64,000 nt of DNA from Streptomyces griseoincarnatus (GCA_014649575.1 BMTH01000011.1:186001-250000), one strand, 5' to 3'; counted from the first letter of the stretch, positions 26,487 through 36,721 are shown. Made by a program: numbers and translations. The notes: generated from the letters alone by a model not told the origin.

Positions 26487-28157
26487 CTACTTGAAGGAGG
26501 CTTCGGCGAAGACTTCCTGCGTCAGCGGCGACACGTTCGGCGGGTTGACGTTCTTGCCGAAGGCGATGGCCGGCGGGGACGACGAGATCGGGACGCCGGG
26601 CAGGTAGTCCATGATGACCTCGTTGGCCTTCTGGTAGGCCGCGGTGCGCTCCTCGGCCTTGCCCATCTTCGAACCGGCGTTCACCGCGTCGAAGACCTTC
26701 TTGTCCTTGAAGCCCCACTGCTTGTCGAACCCGGCGAACCAGGTGCCGATGAAGTTGTAGCCGTCGTTGAAGTCACCGGTCCAGCCGAGCATGTGCAGGG
26801 CGCAGGAGCCGGCCTCGGTGGCGTCCAGGTAGTCCGGGGCCCACTTCATGGCCTTCGGCCTGACCTTGATGCCGGCCTTCTCCAGGTCGGCCTTCATCAG
26901 CTCGAACAGGTCCTGCGGGGCAGGCATGTACGGGCGGGTGACCTCGGTCGGATAGCAGAACTCGATGGTGAGGTTCTGCGCGCCGGCCTTCTTCAGCAGC
27001 GCCTTGGACGCGGCGGGGTCGTACGGGTACTTGGTGACGTTCTTGGAGTAGCCCGCGATCGTGTCCGGCATGAACTGGTCGGCCACCTTGCCGCCCTCGG
27101 GCAGCTGGGTCTTGACCAGGTTCTCCTTGTCGATCGCCTGCGCGATCGCCTGGCGGACCTCCTTCTTCTTGAGGGCCGGGTTCGCCGACTGGCTCATGCC
27201 CACGTAGAAGAGGTTGAAGACGCCACGGGTCGGGACGACGTAGCCCTCGTTCTCGAGGGTCTTGACGTCGGCCGGGGCGACGAGGTCGTAGCCGTCGATG
27301 TCACCGGCCTGGAGCGCCTGGCGGCGGCCCTCCTCGGTGTCGATCGTGCGGAAGACCAGGTTCTTGATCTTGGCCTTCTCGCCCCAGTAGTCGTCGAAGC
27401 GCTCGAGGGTGACTTCCTTGTTGCCCTTGTTCCACTTGACGATCTTGTACGGACCGGTACCGGCGACCGTGCCGGCCTCCTGGCTGTACTTGGGGTACGT
27501 GATGGCGTCGCCCTTGGCGGTCGCCTCCTGCTTCTCGTACTCCTTGATCGCCTTCGGCGAGTGGATGGCGAGGGCGTTCAGCGAGAAGCCGCCGGGGAGG
27601 TTGGCGGAGGGCTGCTTGACCTCGATGACGGCGGTGTTCTCGTCCTTCGCGGTGCAGCTCTTGTAGTTCGCCTCGGGCGTCTCCGGGTCCTCGTTCTTCG
27701 CGAACCCGCCCATGATGGTCTGCCAGTAGTAGGAGACCGCGCTCGACTGGTAGGTGCCCTTCCAGTTGAACCAGTGGTCGTAGTTGGCGCAGACCGCGGC
27801 GGCGTTGAACGCCTCGCCGTCGTGGAACTTCACGCCCTTGCGGAGGTTGAAGGTCCAGACGGTGCCCGCGTCGTTGCTCGACCAGGTCTCGGCGAGGCCG
27901 CCGACCAGCTTGGTGCCGCCCGACTCGTGCTCGAGGAGGGCCTCGAACGCCTGGCGGGTCACGCGGAAGGTTTCACCGTCACTCGCGAGGGCAGGGTCCA
28001 GGGAGCCCGGGTCGCCTGCACCGGCGAACACGAAGGTGTCCTTCTTGCCGCCGCTCTCGTTGTCGCTGTCCCGCTCGCTGGCGCAGCCCGTGGCGATCAG
28101 GCCGACCGCGACCGCGGCCGTGATCGCCCGAGCGGCTCGGGTCTTGAATATGCGCAT
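26487..28157 (-). CDS. Peptide ABC transporter substrate-binding lipoprotein (DppA/OppA type)
   Basis: The 556-residue protein is a family 5 extracellular solute-binding protein. A lipoprotein signal peptide (residues 1-24) ends in the lipobox LIATGC, giving C25 as the lipidated cysteine, so it is anchored outside the membrane. The body carries family features such as LAETWSSNDAGTVWTFNLR and VKFHDGEAFNAAAV. It captures peptides for the permease pair downstream. I do not think this is BldK, which I recall at a different locus; the exact ligand is unknown. A promoter candidate lies at 28206-28235. Confidence 0.95.
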   Translation of the reverse strand: MRIFKTRAARAITAAVAVGLIATGCASERDSDNESGGKKDTFVFAGAGDPGSLDPALASDGETFRVTRQAFEALLEHESGGTKLVGGLAETWSSNDAGTVWTFNLRKGVKFHDGEAFNAAAVCANYDHWFNWKGTYQSSAVSYYWQTIMGGFAKNEDPETPEANYKSCTAKDENTAVIEVKQPSANLPGGFSLNALAIHSPKAIKEYEKQEATAKGDAITYPKYSQEAGTVAGTGPYKIVKWNKGNKEVTLERFDDYWGEKAKIKNLVFRTIDTEEGRRQALQAGDIDGYDLVAPADVKTLENEGYVVPTRGVFNLFYVGMSQSANPALKKKEVRQAIAQAIDKENLVKTQLPEGGKVADQFMPDTIAGYSKNVTKYPYDPAASKALLKKAGAQNLTIEFCYPTEVTRPYMPAPQDLFELMKADLEKAGIKVRPKAMKWAPDYLDATEAGSCALHMLGWTGDFNDGYNFIGTWFAGFDKQWGFKDKKVFDAVNAGSKMGKAEERTAAYQKANEVIMDYLPGVPISSSPPAIAFGKNVNPPNVSPLTQEVFAEASFK

Positions 28158-28205
28158 ACTGGGGCCACTCCGGGTCCGCTATGTGGATGCATCTTGACCG
28201 GCCGA

Positions 28206-28235
28206 ACACTACAGACGTTCGCAGTGAGTCAGGAA
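28206..28235 (-). promoter_or_regulatory. Candidate promoter of the peptide transporter operon
   Basis: On the minus strand TTCCTG (28230-28235) and TAGTGT (28206-28211) are separated by 18 bases, which fits a Streptomyces housekeeping promoter with a good -10. Initiation would give a leader of roughly 40 bases before the ATG at 28157. Confidence 0.4.
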
Positions 28236-28590
28236 CAGTCCGGATAGCGGTGATACCTACCTGAGATCTGAACAGTCGACATAAGGGACTGATCCGGCAT
28301 CTTCGCGCGGTGATTTAACACCGGGGACACAAATGACGGTGGCCCAAGTACCGCCGACGCGGCCTCGGATGGCGTGAAGACGCAGTGAAACCGCAGGTGA
28401 CAGGGGGTCATCGTCAGGTAGCTGATCGCATCCGACGGAATCTGACGCAAAATCAGCGACGGACACCCCGGGACAGGAGCCGCACCCGCGCCCATTGTCC
28501 ACATGCTGGACACCGTGACGCTGCGTCACCATGCGCGAGACCTCCGGCGGCGGGGCTGCCGCGCCGGGTCGCCTCGGGTAGACGTACCGG
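28236..28590. other. Non-coding region upstream of the peptide transporter operon
   Basis: About 355 bases between the transporter promoter and the SseB-like gene hold no credible gene. The part nearest the transporter is unusually A+T-rich for this genome. A perfect 6-3-6 palindrome, GTGACGCTGCGTCAC, lies at 28515-28529 and could be a regulator site or the terminator of the SseB-like gene. Confidence 0.5.
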
Positions 28591-29373
28591 TCAGAGGTGG
28601 TGCGCGGGCGGATAGCCGTAGCCCGCGGCGGGGGCCGGGGCGTGCGCCTCACGGTCGTAGAACGGACGCCCGTTGACACGCAGCCACATCGCCACCGGGT
28701 CGTGCTCGTCGGACAGGGCGACGGTGGAGACCGGCAGACCGTCGGGCACCGCGGGCAGCGACTGCCGCATCATCTGCCGCACCGACTCCACGGCGGGCGG
28801 CGAGGTGTCGTACACGTCCAGGCCGATGGCGAGGTACGGGGCGCCCAGCGCGGGCTGCACCCAGGCGCGGCGCAGCGCGCGCACGGCCGGGGTGCGGTGG
28901 GCGTTCTGCGCGAGGAGCGCGTAGAACTGCGGGATCTCGATGGCCGGTTCGGACAGCCTCAGCGGTCCTGCGGGCTGCTGGTCGAGCCCGCCGGCGATGC
29001 GGCGCAGGTCGAGCCAGGGGATGCCGACGCCGCCGCCGGGCGCGTGCGGGTTGAGCCAGAGGCCGTGGCGGTCCGGATAAAGCGCACGGGCCACCTCGAG
29101 CCCGTCGACCACCTCGTACGAACGGTTCCAGCCACTGGCGGACAGCTCCTGGGCGGAGGTCACGCAGGGCGCGTAGCCGTGCCCTTCGACCTCCATGGTC
29201 CCGTACTGGGCGTCGGGCGAGCCGGCCTGGCCGTGCCAGAGCAGCATCCAGACCCTGCCGGACGAGGGGGTGGCGAGGGCGCGCAGCAAGGCCTCGTAGG
29301 CGTCGTAACGCCCGGGCGTCACCTGGCGCAGCATGTGCTCGACCTGTCCGGCCGCCGCGGTGCCAGCGCTCAC
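28591..29373 (-). CDS. SseB-like protein (enhanced serine sensitivity family)
   Basis: The 260-residue protein appears to have the SseB N- and C-terminal domains, including the C-terminal strand-helix ending VNGRPFYDREA, followed by a proline- and alanine-rich tail. The family is named for a serine-sensitivity phenotype in E. coli; the biochemical role is not established. I chose GTG at 29373 because GGAGGGG lies 9 bases upstream, rather than the start 12 codons earlier. It follows another SseB-like gene on the same strand and lies close to a serine/glycine operon, which may be meaningful. Confidence 0.78.
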   Translation of the reverse strand: MSAGTAAAGQVEHMLRQVTPGRYDAYEALLRALATPSSGRVWMLLWHGQAGSPDAQYGTMEVEGHGYAPCVTSAQELSASGWNRSYEVVDGLEVARALYPDRHGLWLNPHAPGGGVGIPWLDLRRIAGGLDQQPAGPLRLSEPAIEIPQFYALLAQNAHRTPAVRALRRAWVQPALGAPYLAIGLDVYDTSPPAVESVRQMMRQSLPAVPDGLPVSTVALSDEHDPVAMWLRVNGRPFYDREAHAPAPAAGYGYPPAHHL

Positions 29374-29494
29374 TTGTATCGCCCCTCCGTACAACACCCT
29401 GCCGGCCAATGCTCCCTAGCTTATGCCGACGGCCTCCGGCGGTCTGCGGTCAGTGCGCGGAAGGTGAGGGCCTGCGGCGGATCAGAGGGGCGCG

Positions 29495-30271
29495 TCAGGC
29501 GCGCTGGTAGAAGGGGCGGACCTTGGCGCGCAGCCAGTCGGCGACCGGGTCCTGGGCCACGTCGAGGACGACGAGGTTGACCGGCCAGCGGGCGGGGCTG
29601 CGGCCCAGTGCCCGGCCGAGGGCGTCCAGCGGCAGCGCTCGCGGGTCGCCCTCCCAGTGCAGCAGCTCCACCCCGACGAACAGCACCGGGTCGGCCGTCT
29701 CGACGGCGGCCAGGCAGCGGCGGGCGGTCGCCACCACGCCGAGGGCGTCGAACTCCTGCGAGGCGGCGGCGAGAAAGTCCACCGGGTCGTCCTGCCAGTC
29801 CGGTTCGAACAGCCGGACCCGGCCGCCGCTCGCGCCGCCGTCGAGCGGGGTACGACCGGTCCGGCACAGCTCGGCCACCGCGGGGGGCGGCAGCGGGACG
29901 GCGACCGTGCCGCCCGGGTTGACCACGAGGCCGGCCTGCGGGGGCAGTCCGCGGGCGAACTCCACGGCGGGCGCGATGGTGCAGCCCATGTGGGAGCCGA
30001 CGACCTGGCGGAACTGCTCCTCGGAGCTGAAGACCGGCACGTACGCCTGGCCGTCCAGGTCCATGGTGGGCAGGTCGAGGGGGCCGCTGTGCGGGCCGCC
30101 GCCGTTGGGCAGGGGCACCCAGACGAAGCTGCGGCCGAGGACCTCGACGATGCGGGCTCCCGCCGAGGGAACGCCGAGGGAGGCGGAGAGCGCCTCCTCC
30201 AGTTCGTTGCCGGGCCACCCGCCGTGCGGGTGGAAGTGCGTCCGCTCCGGGTTGTCCGCCGGGAAGTCCAT
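29495..30271 (-). CDS. SseB-like protein, paralogue of the downstream gene
   Basis: The 258-residue protein shares the arrangement of the next gene. Both have a long N-terminal SseB domain with substrate-pocket-like loops (GTVAVPLPPPAVAEL) and a C-terminal repeat (DPVADWLRAKVRPFYQRA) that aligns with the other copy's DPVAMWLRVNGRPFYDRE. I infer an ancient tandem duplication. The ATG start has a modest ribosome-binding site. It lies 52 bases after the P-loop kinase gene on the same strand, so the three genes may be one transcript. Confidence 0.78.
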   Translation of the reverse strand: MDFPADNPERTHFHPHGGWPGNELEEALSASLGVPSAGARIVEVLGRSFVWVPLPNGGGPHSGPLDLPTMDLDGQAYVPVFSSEEQFRQVVGSHMGCTIAPAVEFARGLPPQAGLVVNPGGTVAVPLPPPAVAELCRTGRTPLDGGASGGRVRLFEPDWQDDPVDFLAAASQEFDALGVVATARRCLAAVETADPVLFVGVELLHWEGDPRALPLDALGRALGRSPARWPVNLVVLDVAQDPVADWLRAKVRPFYQRA

Positions 30272-30322
30272 CTGTCGCCCACCGTCTGCCTGATGCCGCT
30301 GCTTGGCGGAAAGGCTAGCCGG

Positions 30323-30991
30323 TCAGCCGGTGAAGCCGATCCGGCGCAGGGCGTTCACGGCGTCCCGGTCGACGAGCACCGCCGAGGCGCAGCCCTCCGG
30401 CACCCGGCCGGACTCCACCGCGTCGAGCAGCCGTCCGCACGCCGTGCGGTGCCGGCGGAAGGCGTAGCGCGAGACGCCCCGGCCGCGCTCCAGCTGCCCG
30501 GCCAGGGCCTCCTCGGGCGGGACGTCGAGGAGCAGCAGGTGCAGTGCGGCCCCGCGGCGCCGGGCCTCGCGGGCCAGCCAGCGCCGCACCCAGGCCTGGG
30601 TGCCGCAGTCGTGCACGACGACCGGCCGGCCGGAGCGCAGCACGCGCCGCAGCCCGGCGTAGTGGGCGAGCCGGACCAGCGGCCGGTAGACCCCGTAGGG
30701 CAGCAGGCGGGGCATGCGGCGGTCCCAGCGGTCGCGGGCGTCCTGGGAGTCGACGCGGTCCTCGTGCACCGTGCGCCGCATCAGCGTGGACTTGCCGCTG
30801 CCGGGCAGTCCGGTGACGACGACGAGGTCGCGGGGGCCGAAGAGCAGGGCGCGGGGACTGCGTCCGGAGCGGGAGCGCAGGTCCTGGACGAGCGGGGCGG
30901 GCGCCGTGTCAGGGGCGCCGTCGGCCCGGTGCGCGTGCTGCGGCGGCAGCGCCACGCCTGTGGTGCCGGCGTACGCCGTGGGCCTGTTCAC
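30323..30991 (-). CDS. P-loop ATP-binding (kinase-like) protein
   Basis: The 222-residue protein has a Walker A motif GLPGSGKST at 61-69, preceded by about 50 residues rich in Ala and Pro. A lid-like region and the strand ALHLLLLDVPPEEAL follow. It resembles the AAA_33/zeta-toxin-like small kinases, but no substrate is evident. The GTG at 30991 has GGGGGAGG upstream; a much longer open frame continues through the riboswitch region and is not credible. It diverges from the riboswitch and gcvT. Confidence 0.82.
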   Translation of the reverse strand: MNRPTAYAGTTGVALPPQHAHRADGAPDTAPAPLVQDLRSRSGRSPRALLFGPRDLVVVTGLPGSGKSTLMRRTVHEDRVDSQDARDRWDRRMPRLLPYGVYRPLVRLAHYAGLRRVLRSGRPVVVHDCGTQAWVRRWLAREARRRGAALHLLLLDVPPEEALAGQLERGRGVSRYAFRRHRTACGRLLDAVESGRVPEGCASAVLVDRDAVNALRRIGFTG

Positions 30992-31215
30992 CGTGGTCGT
31001 CCTCCCCCTGGGGCCGGATAAGGGATCCGGTCCCCGCAGCGTGTAAAGAGAAGGTAATGCCAGGTCGCTCTCGGTTGCGTGCTCATACCGATACAGGCCT
31101 GTCACAGCTCCCTGTGACCGAGCCTGCACGAGCGGTGCACGCCCGGCAAGGGTCCCCCTGCCGATGTCCCACGATGCGTGCAATGATGTGCGCGCCAACT
31201 GCATACCGGCCGTTT

Positions 31216-31441
31216 GAATCCGCGCGGGAGAGTCCCCGGCACCGTGTGCCGCCGGGGCGCCGAAGGAGCAAGTCCCTCCCTTGAATCTCTCAGGCACCGT
31301 TACCGCGCGGGCGAGGCACATCTGAAAAGCGGGCCGCCGTGGCAGTGCTCCGGGGCCCCACCCAAGGTGCAAGTCCTGATCGCCGTCACCGGTGGTCATG
31401 GCGAACCTCTCAGGTTCCGATGACAGATGGGGAGGAACGAC
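31216..31441 (+). promoter_or_regulatory. Tandem glycine riboswitch
   Basis: Two glycine aptamers lie end to end. The first has the 5' core CGCGGGAGAGTCC, then GCCGAAGGAGCAA and the 3' core GAATCTCTCAGGCAC (about 31216-31300). The second runs through GGTGCAAGTCC and ends with GAACCTCTCAGG and GACAGATGGGGA (about 31310-31441). These are the conserved strands of gcvT-type glycine riboswitches. In Streptomyces griseus such elements activate the glycine cleavage system when glycine is abundant, so I infer an ON switch for gcvT and the genes after it. No clear terminator separates it from gcvT, leaving translational or read-through control open. Confidence 0.95.
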
Positions 31442-31473
31442 CTCGCTGTCATGCCCCCTTGGGAGACCGACCG

Positions 31474-32592
31474 ATGAGCAGTAACGAACCCCGCCGCACC
31501 GCGCTCGATGCCCTGCATCGGTCGCTCGGTGCGACGATGACCGACTTCGCCGGCTGGGACATGCCCCTGCGTTACGGCTCCGAGCGGGACGAGCACAACG
31601 CCGTGCGCACGAGGGCCGGCCTGTTCGACCTCTCGCACATGGGTGAGATCACGGTCGCCGGCCCGCAGGCCGCCGCGGTGCTGGACTTCGCGCTGGTGGG
31701 CAACATCTCGGGCGTGAAGCCGGGCCGCGCCCGCTACACGATGATCTGCCGTGAGGACGGCGGCATCCTGGACGACCTGATCGTCTACCGGCTGGGCGAC
31801 ACCGAGTACATGGTCGTGGCCAACGCCTCCAACGCCCAGGTGGTCCTGGACGCGCTGACCGAGCGGGCCGCGGGCTTCGACGCCGAGGTGCGCGACGACC
31901 GCGACGCCTACGCGCTGCTGGCCGTGCAGGGCCCCGAGTCCCCGGCGATCCTGCGGTCCCTCACCGACGCCGACCTGGACGGCCTGAAGTACTACGCCGG
32001 TCTGCCGGGCACCGTGGCCGGGGTCCCCGCCCTGATCGCCCGCACCGGCTACACCGGCGAGGACGGCTTCGAGCTGTTCGTGAAGCCGGAGCACGCCGTG
32101 GAGCTGTGGCAGGCGCTGACCAAGGCGGGCGAGGGTCACGGGCTGGTCCCGTGCGGTCTGTCCTGCCGGGACACGCTCCGCCTGGAGGCGGGCATGCCGC
32201 TGTACGGCAACGAGCTGAGCACCTCCCTCACGCCCTTCGACGCCGGTCTCGGCCGGGTGGTGAAGTTCGAGAAGGAGGGCGACTTCGTGGGCCGCGCCGC
32301 CCTCGCCGAGGCCGCCGAACGCGCCGGGAAGAACCCGCCGCGCGTCCTGGTCGGCCTGGTCGCCCACGGCCGCCGGGTGCCGCGCGCCGGATACGCGGTG
32401 GTCGCCGGCGGCGAGAAGATCGGCGAGGTCACCTCCGGCGCCCCCTCCCCCACCCTGGGCAGGCCGATCGCCATGGCCTACGTCGACCCGGGCCACGCGG
32501 AGCCGGGCACCGGGAACGTCGGTGTGGACATCCGCGGCAGCCACGAGCCGTACGACGTCGTGGCGCTGCCGTTCTACAAGCGGCAGAAGTGA
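31474..32592 (+). CDS. gcvT: Glycine cleavage system T protein (aminomethyltransferase)
   Basis: GcvT (372 residues, normal length) transfers the methylene group from lipoylated GcvH to tetrahydrofolate and releases ammonia. The N-terminal folate fold shows FAGWDMPLRYGS and LFDLSHMGEI; conserved GYTGEDGFE and CRDTLRLEAGMPLYG lie further on, and the C-terminal barrel follows. The ATG at 31474 follows GGGAG, just beyond the riboswitch. Longer in-frame readings run through the aptamer and are rejected. It is the first gene of a gcvT-gcvH-glyA unit; gcvP, which encodes the decarboxylase, is not in the window. Confidence 0.97.
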   Translation: MSSNEPRRTALDALHRSLGATMTDFAGWDMPLRYGSERDEHNAVRTRAGLFDLSHMGEITVAGPQAAAVLDFALVGNISGVKPGRARYTMICREDGGILDDLIVYRLGDTEYMVVANASNAQVVLDALTERAAGFDAEVRDDRDAYALLAVQGPESPAILRSLTDADLDGLKYYAGLPGTVAGVPALIARTGYTGEDGFELFVKPEHAVELWQALTKAGEGHGLVPCGLSCRDTLRLEAGMPLYGNELSTSLTPFDAGLGRVVKFEKEGDFVGRAALAEAAERAGKNPPRVLVGLVAHGRRVPRAGYAVVAGGEKIGEVTSGAPSPTLGRPIAMAYVDPGHAEPGTGNVGVDIRGSHEPYDVVALPFYKRQK

Positions 32593-32715
32593 CACCGTCG
32601 TAGCCGGCCCCCGGGCGGCTTTCGCGCGTCAGCGGCTCGGAGACCCCACCCGTCCGGCCGCTTCGCGTGCCCTCCCCGTCATCAGCAGTTTCCCGCGTAC
32701 AGGAGAATTCAGGCC

Positions 32716-33093
32716 ATGAGCAACCCCCAGCAGCTGCGCTACAGCAAGGAGCACGAGTGGCTGTCGGCCGCCGAGGACGGCGTGTCGACGGTCGGCATCA
32801 CGGAGCACGCGGCCAACGCGCTCGGCGACGTGGTCTTCGTCCAGCTCCCCGAGGTCGGTGACACGGTGAGCGCGGGCGAGACCTGCGGCGAGCTGGAGTC
32901 CACCAAGTCCGTCAGCGACCTGTACTCCCCCGTCTCCGGCGAGGTCACCGAGGTCAACGAGGACGTGGTGAACGACCCGGCCCTGGTGAACTCGGCCCCC
33001 TTCGAGGGCGGCTGGCTGTTCAAGGTGCGGGTCACCGACGAGCCGGCCGACCTGCTGTCCGCCGCCGAGTACGACGCGTTCGTCGCGGGCTGA
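32716..33093 (+). CDS. gcvH: Glycine cleavage system H protein
   Basis: GcvH (125 residues) carries the lipoyl arm that shuttles the aminomethyl group between the P, T and L proteins. The lipoylated lysine is K64 in ELESTKSVSDLYSP, within the usual beta sandwich. The ATG has AGGAG 10-12 bases upstream. It lies 123 bases after gcvT and 14 before glyA. Those spacings, and the riboswitch ahead, suggest one glycine-induced transcript. Confidence 0.97.
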   Translation: MSNPQQLRYSKEHEWLSAAEDGVSTVGITEHAANALGDVVFVQLPEVGDTVSAGETCGELESTKSVSDLYSPVSGEVTEVNEDVVNDPALVNSAPFEGGWLFKVRVTDEPADLLSAAEYDAFVAG

Positions 33094-33107
33094 GGAGCCG
33101 GATCCGC

Positions 33108-34367
33108 ATGTCGCTTCTGAACACGCCCCTGCACGAGCTCGACCCGGCGGTGGCCGCCGCGGTCGACGCCGAGCTGCACCGGCAGCAGTCCACCCTCGAG
33201 ATGATCGCCTCGGAGAACTTCGCCCCGGTCGCGGTCATGGAGGCCCAGGGCTCGGTCCTCACCAACAAGTACGCCGAGGGCTACCCCGGCCGCCGCTACT
33301 ACGGCGGCTGCGAGCACGTCGACGTGATCGAGCAGATCGCCATCGACCGGGTGAAGGAGCTGTTCGGCGCCGAGCACGCCAACGTCCAGCCGCACTCGGG
33401 CGCCCAGGCCAACGCCGCCGCGATGTTCGCGCTGCTCAAGCCGGGCGACACGATCATGGGTCTGAACCTCGCGCACGGCGGGCACCTGACCCACGGCATG
33501 AAGATCAACTTCTCCGGCAAGCTCTACAACGTGGTCGCGTACCACGTGGGCGACGACGGCCAGGTCGACATGGCCGAGGTCGAGCGTCTCGCCAAGGAGA
33601 ACAAGCCGAAGCTGATCGTGGCCGGCTGGTCGGCGTACCCGCGTCAGCTGGACTTCGCCGCGTTCCGGCGGATCGCGGACGAGGTCGGCGCGTACCTGAT
33701 GGTCGACATGGCGCACTTCGCCGGCCTGGTCGCCGCGGGCCTGCACCCGAACCCGGTGCCGCACGCCCACGTGGTGACCACCACCACGCACAAGACCCTC
33801 GGTGGTCCGCGTGGCGGCGTGATCCTCTCCACGGCCGAGCTGGCCAAGAAGATCAACTCCGCGGTGTTCCCGGGCCAGCAGGGCGGTCCGCTGGAGCACG
33901 TGGTCGCCGCCAAGGCGGTCGCCTTCAAGGTGTGCGCCTCGGAGGAGTTCAAGGAGCGCCAGCGCCGCACCCTGGAGGGCGCCCGCATCCTGGCCGAGCG
34001 CCTGGTGCGGGACGACGTGAAGGCCGTGGGCGTGGACGTGCTGTCCGGCGGCACGGACGTGCACCTCGTCCTGGTGGACCTGCGGAACTCGGAGCTGGAC
34101 GGCCAGCAGGCCGAGGACCGGCTGCACGAGGTCGGGATCACCGTCAACCGCAACGCGGTCCCGAACGACCCGCGTCCGCCGATGGTCACCTCGGGCCTGC
34201 GGATCGGCACGCCCGCCCTCGCCACCCGCGGCTTCACGGCCGAGGACTTCGCCGAGGTCGCGGACGTGATCGCGGAGGCGCTGAAGCCGTCGTACGACAC
34301 CGAGGCGCTCCGGGGCCGGGTCGCGGCGCTGGCCGCGAAGCACCCGCTGTACCCCGGTCTGCGGTAA
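33108..34367 (+). CDS. glyA: Serine hydroxymethyltransferase
   Basis: GlyA (419 residues) interconverts glycine and serine with tetrahydrofolate one-carbon units. The PLP lysine is K229 in VVTTTTHKTLGGPRGG, exactly where the E. coli enzyme has it. The N-terminal MIASENFAP and the HGGHLTHG substrate region are intact. It follows gcvH after 14 bases. In this position it uses the methylene-tetrahydrofolate made by the cleavage system to turn a second glycine into serine, which sdaA downstream can deaminate. Confidence 0.97.
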   Translation: MSLLNTPLHELDPAVAAAVDAELHRQQSTLEMIASENFAPVAVMEAQGSVLTNKYAEGYPGRRYYGGCEHVDVIEQIAIDRVKELFGAEHANVQPHSGAQANAAAMFALLKPGDTIMGLNLAHGGHLTHGMKINFSGKLYNVVAYHVGDDGQVDMAEVERLAKENKPKLIVAGWSAYPRQLDFAAFRRIADEVGAYLMVDMAHFAGLVAAGLHPNPVPHAHVVTTTTHKTLGGPRGGVILSTAELAKKINSAVFPGQQGGPLEHVVAAKAVAFKVCASEEFKERQRRTLEGARILAERLVRDDVKAVGVDVLSGGTDVHLVLVDLRNSELDGQQAEDRLHEVGITVNRNAVPNDPRPPMVTSGLRIGTPALATRGFTAEDFAEVADVIAEALKPSYDTEALRGRVAALAAKHPLYPGLR

Positions 34368-34370
34368 TTC

Positions 34371-34391
34371 CGTCCGCTTTTTATACGGACG
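34371..34391 (+). terminator. Weak hairpin after glyA
   Basis: A 6-bp stem (34371-34376 with 34386-34391) with an A+T-rich 9-base loop lies just after the glyA stop codon. It may give partial termination or mark the start of the sdaA control region. The stem is too short for more than a tentative call. Confidence 0.3.
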
Positions 34392-34533
34392 TAGGGGGCA
34401 TCGCGCACACTGGGTCGGTGGGCGCGGTGCCCCGCACCATGCAGCGCATGAACGATTCATCACCCCGCCCGACCCAGTGAACCGCCCTTCCCCGGCGGAC
34501 AACGTCGTCCGCCGAACCCTGAGGAGTCCTCCC

Positions 34534-35901
<1,368 letters not shown>

Positions 35902-35992
35902 GAACTCCTCGCCGAACAGCGCTTTGCGTCAAGCAGGTTGAAACAGGGAATCATCACGTCCCGTCCCCACAGCACCACACGGGAGAACCTGC

Positions 35993-36547
35993 ATGCTGCG
36001 TGGCATCGACGTCAGTTCCTACCAGTCCTCCTCGTACGACACGGACGGCCTTTCCTTCGTCTTCGTGAAGGCGACGGAAGGCCGTTCGTACGTGAATCCG
36101 AAAATGGCCGCCCAGACCAAAAGGGGGCGGGACGCCGGCCTGGTGGTCGGGTTCTACCACTTCCTCTGGCCGGGAAATCTCACCGAACAGGCCGAGTACT
36201 TCGTCAGTAAGGCGCCCGAGAGGCGCGGGGACATCCTCGCGGTGGACTGGGAGACGACGGGGGACGGCTCGCACGCGAGCAATTCCGAGAAGGACCGCTT
36301 CATCCGCGAGGTGAAGGAACTGCGCCCCCACCACAAGGTCGTCCTCTACACCAACCGCCATTTCTGGCTGAGCTACGACACCACGTCCTACGCGGGCGAC
36401 GGCCTCTGGATCGCCGACTACGTCACCGCCGGAAAGCCCCGCATCCAGGCGAAGTGGCGCTTCCACCAGTACACCGACGACCCGCTGGACAAGAACGTGG
36501 CGGACTTCTCCAGCGGGTCGGCGCTACGGGAATGGGCGGGGGCCTGA
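35993..36547 (+). CDS. GH25 lysozyme-like muramidase without signal peptide
   Basis: The 184-residue protein is a nearly minimal glycoside hydrolase family 25 domain. It opens with MLRGIDVSSYQ, giving the first catalytic aspartate D6, and continues through FVKATEG and GFYHFLW to the DxE pair D85 and E87 in LAVDWE. FHQYTDD appears near the end. These enzymes cleave the beta-1,4 bond of peptidoglycan. There is no signal peptide and no upstream in-frame start, so export would need another route. GGGAG precedes the ATG. It follows sdaA on the same strand after 91 bases. Confidence 0.92.
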   Translation: MLRGIDVSSYQSSSYDTDGLSFVFVKATEGRSYVNPKMAAQTKRGRDAGLVVGFYHFLWPGNLTEQAEYFVSKAPERRGDILAVDWETTGDGSHASNSEKDRFIREVKELRPHHKVVLYTNRHFWLSYDTTSYAGDGLWIADYVTAGKPRIQAKWRFHQYTDDPLDKNVADFSSGSALREWAGA

Positions 36548-36559
36548 GGGCTCGGGCCC

Positions 36560-36721
36560 AGGGTCTTTCGTTCGGATCAGTCCGGGCTCGCGGGCCCTGG
36601 CACCGCGCCTCGCCGCGTTGTCGTCGGTTGCCAGGGCTCCGCCCTGCCGCCCTCCTCCGCCTTGCGACGCACGGCACCAGACCCCGCTCCCTGATCCGGC
36701 CTGATCCGAACGGAAGACCCT
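36560..36721. mobile_element. MITE-like inverted-repeat element
   Basis: Near-perfect 24-bp inverted repeats (36560-36583 and 36698-36721, two mismatches) bound 114 bases of non-coding DNA with a nested 9-bp inverted repeat (36594-36602 with 36629-36637). The ends read AGGGTCTT and its complement. Size, terminal repeats and lack of coding capacity fit a miniature inverted-repeat element, and I recall similar sequences in other Streptomyces. I see no clear target duplication. Its right end contains the stop codon of the reductase gene. It could also simply be a long-range terminator. Confidence 0.55.

Noticed and set aside
30992..31399. N-terminal extension of the P-loop kinase through the riboswitch region
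   Set aside because: The extra 136 residues have no domain and cover the antisense of a clear glycine riboswitch; the GTG at 30991 has a good ribosome-binding site.
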